Assembly: GCF_018613235.1 (NCBI RefSeq)
Contig: NZ_JAGGQP010000044.1
Span: 26,095-90,094, forward strand
From: Bacillus sp. ISL-41
GTDB taxonomy: Bacteria; Bacillota; Bacilli; Bacillales; Cytobacillaceae
DNA length: 64,000 nt
Direction: 5' to 3'
Below are positions 35,362 through 43,382 of the stretch, one piece after another. The translations under genes and the position numbers were made by a program. Within the stretch, counting starts at the first letter, position 1; each line of letters opens with the position of its first letter. The notes under the pieces were generated by a model. That model was not told where the DNA came from, did not search any database, and saw nothing but the letters and a program-made list of their open reading frames with translations.

Positions 35362-38193
35362 CTATTTATTCCCACCAGCGTTATTAATCCATATTGAAAC
35401 AGACCTTGTTTCGACTGTAACGCCATTCAACTTCACCGTGGCGGAGACTTCTACTCTTCCGCTTTTTAACGCGGTCATCACACCATTCTCGACAGAAAGC
35501 ATTTTGGGTTTATCAATCTTGAATTCTACTACTGCGCCTTCAAGGTCAAGCGTACTTCTTTGCTTTTCCAGAAGGCCTTTGATTTTAATAGTCTGACTGT
35601 CGCCAACCGTCAGCTTTTGGTCTTCTACGAGCAGCTGCGCACTTGTTAGATTCACTAGCAAAGCTTCATCAACATACTTATAAAGTCTATTTCCGCTAGA
35701 TAAATAGAAAGCTCCAAAGTCATCCTGAGCCAGATGGTCAACATTGCCGGCAATGAATTCGAATGCCGCTGTTTCCAGCTCGAATTTGAAAAACTTATGG
35801 CCGATGATGCCATAAATATTTCCATCTGTTCCAACTTCAAGGGTAGCGTTGCGCCAGTTGCTCGAAGCGAGCGGGTCAAGTTCATACTGTCCAATGACCT
35901 CATTCGTTTCAGGATTCAGTTTAAACAAAACTCCATCAGCCATTCCCCAGATATTCCCCTCTGGTCCAACAGTTAAAGCAGTTAAAGCACGCTTTCCTGC
36001 AACAGGTATCAATTCAGCTGTTTTCTCCCTCTTTTCAACATCCCATACAAACAGCTTGGCTTCAGTTGTTGTCGGTATAGAGCCCTGTCCACCCGCAACA
36101 GTGGTTCCTCCGTAAACCTTGCCGTTCTTATAAACCAATGAAATGATACTTTGGTCAGGCATCAGGTTCCAATGAACTTCAGGGTCCTTTCCCGTTTCCG
36201 GTTCATAAATCGTAAATGCGCCGCCCAGATTCCCGTTCTTAGGAACGGTTCCAATGAACAGCTGATTATGTTCTTCTACACCCAGCATCGCAAATGCTCT
36301 ATCCTGTGGAGTATACCCCGGGATATCCGCATTTTTCTCGAGGCTGAATAGTAAATTCGGATTCAGCGCATTGGAATCGGTCCGGTTCCACTCCTTGAAA
36401 GGATCGAACTCATACATTTTCGCATTCGGATAGATGCCTAAGTACATCTTTCCATTCAGATTGGCCATCCCTTCACTTTGACTGATGCCATCAAAGCGGA
36501 TGTTTTCACCTGTTGTAGGGACATATGCTCCCATATTTCCTGGAAGATAGCCCGTGCTGTAAATTTTTCCGTCTGGCCCTTTGGACATATCGTGAATCAA
36601 TGCAGGCTCTGAAGGCAGAACCAAATCGGTCAGCTTTAGATTTCCAGTCTCTAGATTATACTTATACATCTTCCCCCCATTCCCGGATAGTCCGACAAGC
36701 GAATAGCCTGGGAAGCCTTCCTCATTTAGCTCAAGGAACTTATAGCTAATTGCACTTCCTTTAATATCCACATCCAACGACTTGAATGTATTTGTATCCA
36801 AATCATATTCGTACAGGATTCCGTAATGGGTAAAATACACCTTGTTAGCTACCGGTGATTTTCCTGAAATCCCACGTGATGATTCAGGAATATCAAAAGT
36901 TTTCTCGCCTGTATCTCCATTTGTCGCTTCCACCAGTTCACCAGTGGCAGTATCAAGGACAAACATTTCAAAGGCTGATTCCTTCTGGGCAAACAGCTTC
37001 CCGTCGACCAAACCCATATCGTAAACAGAAATAATATCTGAATACTGAGGCGGAAGGATATTGCGCTTTTCGCCTGTAGATATGTCATATTCAATCAAAT
37101 GTGCTTTACTGCCCACACCAGCGTAAATTTTATTGTTCTGTTCATCATAGACTGTACTTCTCACCCAGCTTTGGCCGTCAGCCATCCTTCCGAAGTCCGT
37201 GAATTCCTTAGTAGCAGGATCATACTGGTATACACTTCCCGAGCTATAGGCACCACCGAAAATTTTCCCGTCACTGGCGATATCCATTGGATACAGTACC
37301 GCATCGGTTGAGGATATTGGATGTCCTAAATTCACTAACTCATCTGACTCTGGAAGATAACGATAAAGATAACCTTTATTGTAGCCTCCTAAGTATACGG
37401 TACCGTCGGCAGCCACCTTGATTCCCCAAGCTCCCGAAGTATCCTCAAGCGGATAACTCTTGATCAAAGTCTCCGTTTCAACATCAACAATGGCAAATTT
37501 CGCTGGCGCTCCCGCCACTACTGTATAGATGACATCACGGCCGTTTGCGTCCTTTCCAATGTCCCCGAGCATGACGGTCGTTTTTGAGACCTGGATTCCT
37601 AAATCCTCGCCGACTTCTTGAATTGACTGTATTGGTTCAATCTCCATTAACATTGCATCATCATAATAGAAGGTACCTTTATTTCCTTTCCCTGAGTAAA
37701 ATAATAGCGCGGCAGAAGCAGCATTCTCTGGGGCAACAGCATTTACCCGGATGTCAATCCAATTGCTGACCGGGCCTGGGACAGATTTATTCAGCCCGGT
37801 AATGTATTTACCATCCCCGTCAAAGAAACGAATGTAAATTTCCCCCGCTCCAGCCGTGCTCTTCATCTTGGCCGAAGCAATATACTCCCAGCCAGGATTG
37901 ACGGGAACATTGTCACTAATGATTCCAATATTTTTACTGTCCGTATCGATAAGCTCCAGGCTTTGATTCCCAGAAGCGTGTTCATGATTTGCAATCGCAA
38001 TGCCCCCTGTCCCAAAATTCTGTGCCCATCCAGGGATATTCCCGTTCACCACATTTTCTTCAAAGCCAGGATTCAATAAAGGAATATACTTAGCAGCCCC
38101 TTCAGCATTAGTTTCCTGATGAAGCCAAGGCAGCACTAGCTGCAGCATCAAAACACTGCACACAAAGACGATAAATCTGGTCATCTTCTTCAT
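35362..38193 (-). CDS. Secreted multidomain beta-propeller with carbohydrate-binding-like and Ig-like domains
   Basis: 943 residues from ATG 38193, which follows GAGGAGGAAATT; the 28 codons upstream in frame have no ribosome site. Signal peptide ends near QETNAEG (residue ~32). Residues ~40-190 resemble a CBM4/9-type jelly roll (LLNPGFEENVVNGNIPGW, GTFYYDDAMLMEIEP). Residues ~200-830 are propeller blades (WGIKVAADGTVYLGGYNKGY, YPMDIASDGKIFGGAYSSGS), and the last ~100 residues a Big_2-like Ig domain (VGDSQTIKIKGL, MLSVENGVMTALKSGRVEVS). No cell-wall anchor motif. Probably binds or cleaves the extracellular glycan. Site C and a cre-like box lie upstream. Confidence 0.85.
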   Translation of the reverse strand: MKKMTRFIVFVCSVLMLQLVLPWLHQETNAEGAAKYIPLLNPGFEENVVNGNIPGWAQNFGTGGIAIANHEHASGNQSLELIDTDSKNIGIISDNVPVNPGWEYIASAKMKSTAGAGEIYIRFFDGDGKYITGLNKSVPGPVSNWIDIRVNAVAPENAASAALLFYSGKGNKGTFYYDDAMLMEIEPIQSIQEVGEDLGIQVSKTTVMLGDIGKDANGRDVIYTVVAGAPAKFAIVDVETETLIKSYPLEDTSGAWGIKVAADGTVYLGGYNKGYLYRYLPESDELVNLGHPISSTDAVLYPMDIASDGKIFGGAYSSGSVYQYDPATKEFTDFGRMADGQSWVRSTVYDEQNNKIYAGVGSKAHLIEYDISTGEKRNILPPQYSDIISVYDMGLVDGKLFAQKESAFEMFVLDTATGELVEATNGDTGEKTFDIPESSRGISGKSPVANKVYFTHYGILYEYDLDTNTFKSLDVDIKGSAISYKFLELNEEGFPGYSLVGLSGNGGKMYKYNLETGNLKLTDLVLPSEPALIHDMSKGPDGKIYSTGYLPGNMGAYVPTTGENIRFDGISQSEGMANLNGKMYLGIYPNAKMYEFDPFKEWNRTDSNALNPNLLFSLEKNADIPGYTPQDRAFAMLGVEEHNQLFIGTVPKNGNLGGAFTIYEPETGKDPEVHWNLMPDQSIISLVYKNGKVYGGTTVAGGQGSIPTTTEAKLFVWDVEKREKTAELIPVAGKRALTALTVGPEGNIWGMADGVLFKLNPETNEVIGQYELDPLASSNWRNATLEVGTDGNIYGIIGHKFFKFELETAAFEFIAGNVDHLAQDDFGAFYLSSGNRLYKYVDEALLVNLTSAQLLVEDQKLTVGDSQTIKIKGLLEKQRSTLDLEGAVVEFKIDKPKMLSVENGVMTALKSGRVEVSATVKLNGVTVETRSVSIWINNAGGNK

Positions 38194-38270
38194 AATTTCC
38201 TCCTCAAGAAATCTATTTTTCTTTAAAAAATCTAAACTCACACCTCCCTTTTGGATAGAAAAAGAGTTAA

Positions 38271-38293
38271 AATACATGTATATTACTTGTATT
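38271..38293. promoter_or_regulatory. Palindromic operator candidate, site C
   Basis: AATACATGT - ATATT - ACTTGTATT, 9-base arms with one mismatch, 78 bases upstream of the secreted propeller start. Third copy of the motif. Confidence 0.75.
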
Positions 38294-38336
38294 CAATTTA
38301 AAAATAGTACTTATTATCAGAAAAATCAATAAATTA

Positions 38337-38350
38337 TTAAAGCGTTTTCA
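38337..38350 (-). promoter_or_regulatory. cre-like box near the secreted propeller gene
   Basis: TTAAAGCGTTTTCA matches the CcpA consensus at 13 of 14 positions. It lies between the divergent glycan and NRAMP-like operons, so either could be under catabolite repression. Confidence 0.6.
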
Positions 38351-38383
38351 AAGAACAGGACTTTCGCCCTACATGAAATACGA

Positions 38384-38420
38384 GGAAGGTTCTCACGTTC
38401 CTGAAACACGAGAACCTTCC
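38384..38420. repeat. Hairpin, diverged REP-like element
   Basis: GGAAGGTTCTC (38384-38394) and GAGAACCTTCC (38410-38420) form a perfect 11-bp stem. The GGTTCTC...GAGAACC arms recall the GGGACGGTTCT elements further right. It lies between two divergent operons, where a terminator is not needed. Confidence 0.5.
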
Positions 38421-38564
38421 CTATGTACCAATTAAAGACATATTAAAGACATTGTCTTAATTTAATTGTCTAGATAACATGGAAATATAAGAATTCTGAA
38501 TTTACGGAAAATAATATTCGGAATATCTTGATCTATTAATACAATTTAAGGGAGGGGTTTAGAA

Positions 38565-39815
38565 ATGGAGTCTGGTATTAACCAAAGTCCTGTTACTCCG
38601 GGTCAGGAAGCTGGAGTAAAGAAGAAGAATTTTTTAAGTCTTTTAGGACCTGCTTTTATTACATCAGCACTGGTGCTTGGTCCAGGCAGTTTGACGCTGT
38701 CTTCGAAAATTGGGGCTATTTATGGTATGCAGTTGATCTGGGTGCTGGCAGTTGTCGTCTTTTTTATGATGATTTATACCGAAATGAGCACAAGGATCGG
38801 TCTTGCAACTAAGGAGTCTTTCATCCAGGTTATGAAGAATAAATGGGGTAAACCCGCTTCACTCTTAATTGGGTTAGGAGCATTTCTCGTTACAGCATCT
38901 TTCCAGGCTGGAAATGCTCTAGGTTCTGGGCTGGCAATCTCAACAATTACGGGCTTCTCTTCAACATTTTGGATAACAGCGATAACATTGCTAGGCATGG
39001 CACTTTTATTCGCTAAGAACTTTTATAAAATCCTTGAAAAACTAATGCTTGGTCTGGTTCTCGTCATGCTTGTCTCCTTTGTGATTACTCTCATTTTAAC
39101 AAAGCCTTCTATCACTGAAATCTTTTCTGGATTTGTCCCAATCATTCCAGATGGCTCACTTCCTCTCATCATCGCGCTCACAGCTACAAGCTTTTCTATC
39201 GTTGGGGCCGCTTATCAATCTTATCTTGTCCAGGAAAAAGGCTGGACGCTCCAGCAGAACAGCTCGAGCATTAAGGAAACCTATTGGGGAATTTTCATTC
39301 TTGGATTTATCTCGATGATGATCATGATTTGCGCAGCCGCCATCCTCAAGCCGCAGAGTATCGTCGTTAATTCCGTTTCTGAAATGGGTTTAGCCTTGGA
39401 GCCGCTCTATGGGAACTGGGCGACAATTTTATTCATGGTCGGGCTATTCGGCGCCTCCTTTTCGTCTCAAATGGGGAATGCCACCATTGGCGGATCCATG
39501 CTGGCTGACGGGCTCGGACTTGGCAGCAAGCTCTCCTCAAAAGCGGTTAAGGGGCTCATTTTACTCGTCATGGCATTTGGCTCACTGATTGGGATCATCT
39601 TTGGAGCTGCTCCGATTAATATGATCATTTTTGCCCAGGCGATTACGATTGTTATTGTTCCTTTCATCGCAATAGCCCTCCTTGTCGTGGCAAACGATGA
39701 AAAGATCATGGGATCGTTAAAAAACACCCTTTGGAAAAATATCTTTGGAATCGCTGGACTGATTGTCCTGATTTTGCTAGCAGTTAACAATGTTATTAAT
39801 ATCTTTCTCAAATAA
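38565..39815 (+). CDS. NRAMP-fold transporter lacking canonical metal ligands
   Basis: 416 residues, about 11 membrane helices. The helix-1 region ITSALVLGPGSLTLSSKIGA aligns with the NRAMP DPGN segment, but DPGN is GPGS (residues 39-42). In helix 6 the MPH-N motif position reads SIVG (211-214) before AAYQSYLVQ. Asp, Asn and Met, the residues that bind Mn/Fe in true NRAMPs, are therefore all absent, and metal transport should not be assumed. As first gene of an operon with an aldolase and two dehydrogenase-like proteins, it more likely imports the organic substrate (inference). RBS GGGAGGGGTTTAGAA. Confidence 0.85.
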   Translation: MESGINQSPVTPGQEAGVKKKNFLSLLGPAFITSALVLGPGSLTLSSKIGAIYGMQLIWVLAVVVFFMMIYTEMSTRIGLATKESFIQVMKNKWGKPASLLIGLGAFLVTASFQAGNALGSGLAISTITGFSSTFWITAITLLGMALLFAKNFYKILEKLMLGLVLVMLVSFVITLILTKPSITEIFSGFVPIIPDGSLPLIIALTATSFSIVGAAYQSYLVQEKGWTLQQNSSSIKETYWGIFILGFISMMIMICAAAILKPQSIVVNSVSEMGLALEPLYGNWATILFMVGLFGASFSSQMGNATIGGSMLADGLGLGSKLSSKAVKGLILLVMAFGSLIGIIFGAAPINMIIFAQAITIVIVPFIAIALLVVANDEKIMGSLKNTLWKNIFGIAGLIVLILLAVNNVINIFLK

Positions 39816-39832
39816 TTTTGGAGGTGCTTTAC

Positions 39833-40849
39833 ATGAAAACAATTGAAGAAATTGAAGAAGTCATGACTATTCCCTCGATAGAATTGATCAACGATTTGTG
39901 CAGCCTTGATGGCGACATCCTAATCCTTGGTGTAGGAGGAAAGATGGGGCCGACGCTGGCAAAAATGGCTGTCCGCGCATTGAGAAAAGGAAATTCAACA
40001 AAGAAAGTCATTGGGGTCTCTAGATTTTCTTCTGGCACTCTACAGGAAGAGCTAGAAGCTGCTGGCGTAGAAACAATTGCCGCAGATCTCTTGAATGACG
40101 ATCATCTTCAAAATCTACCAGACGTCAAAAACGTAATCTATATGGCCGGGAATAAATTCGGAACAAAAGGCAATGAACATTACACTTGGGGAATGAATGC
40201 CTACCTGCCAGGACGCGTAGCCGAGAAGTTTAAGGATTCCAGAATTGTTGTTTTTTCAACCGGGAATGTCTACCCTCTTGTACCAGTTTCGCAAGCTGGC
40301 TGTGATGAAGAGCACCCTGTCAATCCGATTGGCGAGTATGCGCAATCCTGTCTCGGAAGGGAGCGAATCTTCACGAACTTCTCCCATCGAAACAACACAC
40401 CAATGACAATCTTCCGACTGAATTACGCAATCGATATGCGCTATGGGGTCTTACTCGAGATTGCCCGCCAGGTATATGAAGGAAAAACAATTGATTTAAC
40501 GATGGGACATGTGAATGTCATCTGGCAGGGCGATGCCAATGAATATGCTCTTCGTTCCCTGTTACTGGCCGACAGCCCGCCAGCAATCCTGAATGCGACT
40601 GGCCCTGAGACGATTTCTATCAGATGGCTTGCAGAGCAATTTGGCAAGGCCTTCAATAAAGAAGTCTCATTCGTTAATGAAGAACAGCCTACTGCGCTGT
40701 TGAATAACTCTGCCAAAGCACACCAGATGTTCGGATATCCTAAAGTATCTTTGAACCAGATGATTTCATGGACTGCGGACTGGGTCAAGGAAGATGGATA
40801 TGTCCTGAACAAGCCAACACATTTCCAAGAACGCCAAGGAGCGTTTTAA
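39833..40849 (+). CDS. NAD-dependent epimerase/dehydratase-like protein (extended SDR)
   Basis: 338 residues from ATG 39833, behind GGAGGTGCTTTAC. Gly-rich dinucleotide motif ILGVGGKMGPTLAKM, Ser/Thr of the active site in VFSTGNVYPLV. The usual YxxxK motif reads YAQSC (in GEYAQSCLGRER), so the lysine is replaced by cysteine. That is either a family-wide variant with altered chemistry or a loss of activity. It sits 17 bases after the transporter and 1 base before the DHDPS-like gene, so the three are one operon. Substrate unknown, probably a sugar or sugar acid. Confidence 0.82.
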   Translation: MKTIEEIEEVMTIPSIELINDLCSLDGDILILGVGGKMGPTLAKMAVRALRKGNSTKKVIGVSRFSSGTLQEELEAAGVETIAADLLNDDHLQNLPDVKNVIYMAGNKFGTKGNEHYTWGMNAYLPGRVAEKFKDSRIVVFSTGNVYPLVPVSQAGCDEEHPVNPIGEYAQSCLGRERIFTNFSHRNNTPMTIFRLNYAIDMRYGVLLEIARQVYEGKTIDLTMGHVNVIWQGDANEYALRSLLLADSPPAILNATGPETISIRWLAEQFGKAFNKEVSFVNEEQPTALLNNSAKAHQMFGYPKVSLNQMISWTADWVKEDGYVLNKPTHFQERQGAF

Positions 40850-40850
40850 T

Positions 40851-41900
40851 ATGCTAAAAGAAAACATTAGACAGCTTTTGTTTGAGGGAACCGTCATCCC
40901 TGCCCACCCACTGGCATTGAACGAAGACCGCAGCCTCGATGAGGACGGCCAAAGAAGGCTGACAAACTACTATATGGATGCTGGCGCTGGCGGTGTTGCT
41001 GTCGGCGTGCATACCACTCAATTTGAAATCAGGGACCCTGAATTCAACCTTTACGAAAGGGTTTTGCGCCTTGCTGTAGAAGAAGTTAACAAGAAGAACC
41101 TTACTCGCCCATTCATAAAAATTGCAGGTATATGCGGACCAGCCGATCAGGCGGTCGAAGAAGCGCAAATTGCCAAAGGATTGGGCTATGATATGGGATT
41201 GCTTAGCAATGGTGGTTTATCTGGACTTTCGGAAGCCGAGCTTCTCGACAGGACTAGAAAGGTCGCAGACGTAATCCCAGTTTTCGGCTTTTACTTACAG
41301 CCATCGGTAGGCGGACGAACTTTTTCCTATGAATTCTGGAAAGAGTTTGCCGAAATCCCGAACGTCCATGCGATCAAAATCGCCCCTTTTAATCGCTATC
41401 AGACACTTGATGTCGTAAGAGCCGTTTGCCATTCTTCACGCTGTGAAGAAATCGCCCTGTACACGGGCAACGATGATAATATTGTCAACGACCTTTTAAC
41501 AACTTACCAGGTCAATGTCAACGGTCAGCCTGTCAAAAAGCAGATTATTGGCGGCTTGCTTGGACACTGGGCTGTCTGGACACAAAAAGCTGTAGAATTG
41601 TTCGATGAAATCAAAGCTGTCCGAGACCAGGATGCTATCCCAGTTTCCCTCCTGACCAAAGGACAGGAAGTTACCGATGCTAATGCTGCATTCTTTGATT
41701 CATCTAACAGATTTAAAGGTTGCATTGCTGGTATTAACGAGGTACTTGCTCGGCAAGGTTTGATTAAGGGAAATTGGTGCCTGCTTGATAAAGAAAAACT
41801 GAGTCCTGGCCAGGATAACGAGATTGACCGGATTTATCAAGACTACCCGCATTTGAATGACGATGCCTTTGTAAAACAACTTTTTGAATCAACAAAATAA
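40851..41900 (+). CDS. Dihydrodipicolinate synthase / N-acetylneuraminate lyase family aldolase
   Basis: 349 residues, longer than DapA (~290). TIM-barrel class I aldolase: Schiff-base lysine K176 in VHAIKIAPF and the catalytic-type tyrosine Y148 in GFYLQPSVGG. Extra C-terminal ~50 residues. Such enzymes cleave or form keto acids (2-keto-3-deoxy sugars, sialic acid, hydroxyproline and others). With a transporter and dehydrogenases around it, a catabolic lyase for a keto-deoxy acid is likely. ATG follows the previous stop by one base; RBS CCAAGGAGCG. Confidence 0.88.
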   Translation: MLKENIRQLLFEGTVIPAHPLALNEDRSLDEDGQRRLTNYYMDAGAGGVAVGVHTTQFEIRDPEFNLYERVLRLAVEEVNKKNLTRPFIKIAGICGPADQAVEEAQIAKGLGYDMGLLSNGGLSGLSEAELLDRTRKVADVIPVFGFYLQPSVGGRTFSYEFWKEFAEIPNVHAIKIAPFNRYQTLDVVRAVCHSSRCEEIALYTGNDDNIVNDLLTTYQVNVNGQPVKKQIIGGLLGHWAVWTQKAVELFDEIKAVRDQDAIPVSLLTKGQEVTDANAAFFDSSNRFKGCIAGINEVLARQGLIKGNWCLLDKEKLSPGQDNEIDRIYQDYPHLNDDAFVKQLFESTK

Positions 41901-41923
41901 CCTAAAGACCCGTTGCAAAAAGC

Positions 41924-41972
41924 TCTGTTAGTGATAATCGATGTTTAAAAAGCAACTGTTATCACTAACAGA
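41924..41972. promoter_or_regulatory. Long perfect dyad between aldolase and regulator genes
   Basis: TCTGTTAGTGATAA (41924-41937) and TTATCACTAACAGA (41959-41972) are exact reverse complements, 14 bases each, 21 bases apart, with no T-run after. It could be a stabilising hairpin or a split operator for the regulator encoded at 42044. Confidence 0.6.
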
Positions 41973-42043
41973 CTACTATTAAAAAGCCATATTCCTGAAC
42001 TCCTTCCTGCCTGGAGTGTGTTCAGTTTTACCGGAGGGATAGC

Positions 42044-43369
42044 ATGCAGAGCCAAATTCAAATCGGGGTCATCGGCCCTGAAGTTCTTTTCGATAAGATT
42101 AATCAGTGTCTACAATTGTTCCCGAATTTTCAGCCTATTTTCCGCTTATCCAACCAAATCCTTGACGCTCCAGCGTTCACAAAGGAACTGGCAGACCAGG
42201 TTGATGTTCTTTTATATTCTGGCTGGTCGCCCTATTCCCTCTCCAAACCTGATATCCCTCCACATATTCCTGCCCACTATATCCCGTTAAAAGGGTCTGG
42301 TCTTTACAAGGCTTTATATAAAATCAAGCAAACCCAGCCCAGGGTCATTGGCCTTTCAATTGATACAATGCCTGCTGCAGAGGTTAATCGGGCACTAAAG
42401 GAATTAAACGAAGACTTTAATGTCTGTTTTTATGAAGAAACCTTCCATTTAGAACGAATTCAAGAGATGATCTCCTTCCACCAAAATTCCTTCACTTCAG
42501 GGATAACGAATGGAGCGATTACCGGGGTCAAGATGGTGGCAGACGAGTTAACGAGACTGAACGTTCCAACCCAGTGGGCAGTGCCAACCGTTGAGGATAT
42601 TATCGTGACCCTTGAAAGGGCCCTTCTATCAACGGAAAAAAGGAGGAATCGCGAATCTCAGATTGTGTTTGGGCTGATTCAAGTCGATGGCTACCATGAA
42701 CTCGTGAATCAAATGACTTCGGAACATCTGATCCAGAGGCAGAACCTCCGCTTATACCGGCTGATACTGGATTATGTAGAACAGCTCGAGGGACATCTTA
42801 CCTCTCTCAGCGGCAATGAGTATATGTTTATTACAACGAGAGGCGTCTTTGAGCGAATCACGCAGGGCTACAAATGGATTCCGCTCATTAATGAGGCAAA
42901 AAAACAGCTGAAAATGAAATTGTCGATGGGCGTCGGGTTCGGTTTGTCCGCGAACGAAGCTGGCACACATGCCCGCATAGCACTCATGCAGGCTAAAGAT
43001 TTTGGAGGAGAAAGCTGCTTCATTGTGAAGGAGGATCGCAGTGTGTTCGGACCGGTAGAGGTGTCTGCCCCAATATCCTATCCTTTGTATATCACGGACG
43101 AGACATTGCTAAAAAAAGCAGAAGATGCCGGGATGTCAGCGATTTATCAACAAAAACTTATTTCTTTGGTAAAGCGGAAGAAAGACAGCCAATTCACAGC
43201 GCATGAACTAGCCGAAACACTCGGAATTACGGCCCGCAGCGCACACCGAATAATTTTGAAATGGCTCGATGCAGAGCTTATCTCCATTATCGGAATGGAG
43301 AAAATGTCGACACGGGGCAGGCCGAGACAAGTATACCGTCTCAATGACAGCAGTCTTTTAAAAATATAA
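42044..43369 (+). CDS. Transcription regulator with degenerate GGDEF-like domain and winged helix
   Basis: 441 residues, RBS GGAGGGATAGC. Residues ~1-190 have an effector-like region (IGVIGPEVLFDKINQCLQLF, VDVLLYSGWSPYSL) reminiscent of PrpR_N. Residues ~205-335 follow the order of a GGDEF/nucleotidyl-cyclase fold: an FGLIQVDGYHELVNQ strand, LSGNEYMFI where GGDEF is expected, and LSMGVGFG then ARIALMQAKDFGGES. The catalytic GGDEF is absent, so a sensing role is likelier than c-di-GMP synthesis. Residues ~365-435 are a winged helix (FTAHELAETLGITARSAHRII). Probably controls the surrounding operon. I know no characterised member. Confidence 0.78.
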   Translation: MQSQIQIGVIGPEVLFDKINQCLQLFPNFQPIFRLSNQILDAPAFTKELADQVDVLLYSGWSPYSLSKPDIPPHIPAHYIPLKGSGLYKALYKIKQTQPRVIGLSIDTMPAAEVNRALKELNEDFNVCFYEETFHLERIQEMISFHQNSFTSGITNGAITGVKMVADELTRLNVPTQWAVPTVEDIIVTLERALLSTEKRRNRESQIVFGLIQVDGYHELVNQMTSEHLIQRQNLRLYRLILDYVEQLEGHLTSLSGNEYMFITTRGVFERITQGYKWIPLINEAKKQLKMKLSMGVGFGLSANEAGTHARIALMQAKDFGGESCFIVKEDRSVFGPVEVSAPISYPLYITDETLLKKAEDAGMSAIYQQKLISLVKRKKDSQFTAHELAETLGITARSAHRIILKWLDAELISIIGMEKMSTRGRPRQVYRLNDSSLLKI

Positions 43370-43382
43370 GGAGGAAAGACGA

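Noticed and set aside
38565..39815. Manganese transporter mntH
   Set aside because: It has the NRAMP fold, but the DPGN and MPH metal-binding motifs are missing and there is no metal-regulation site upstream.
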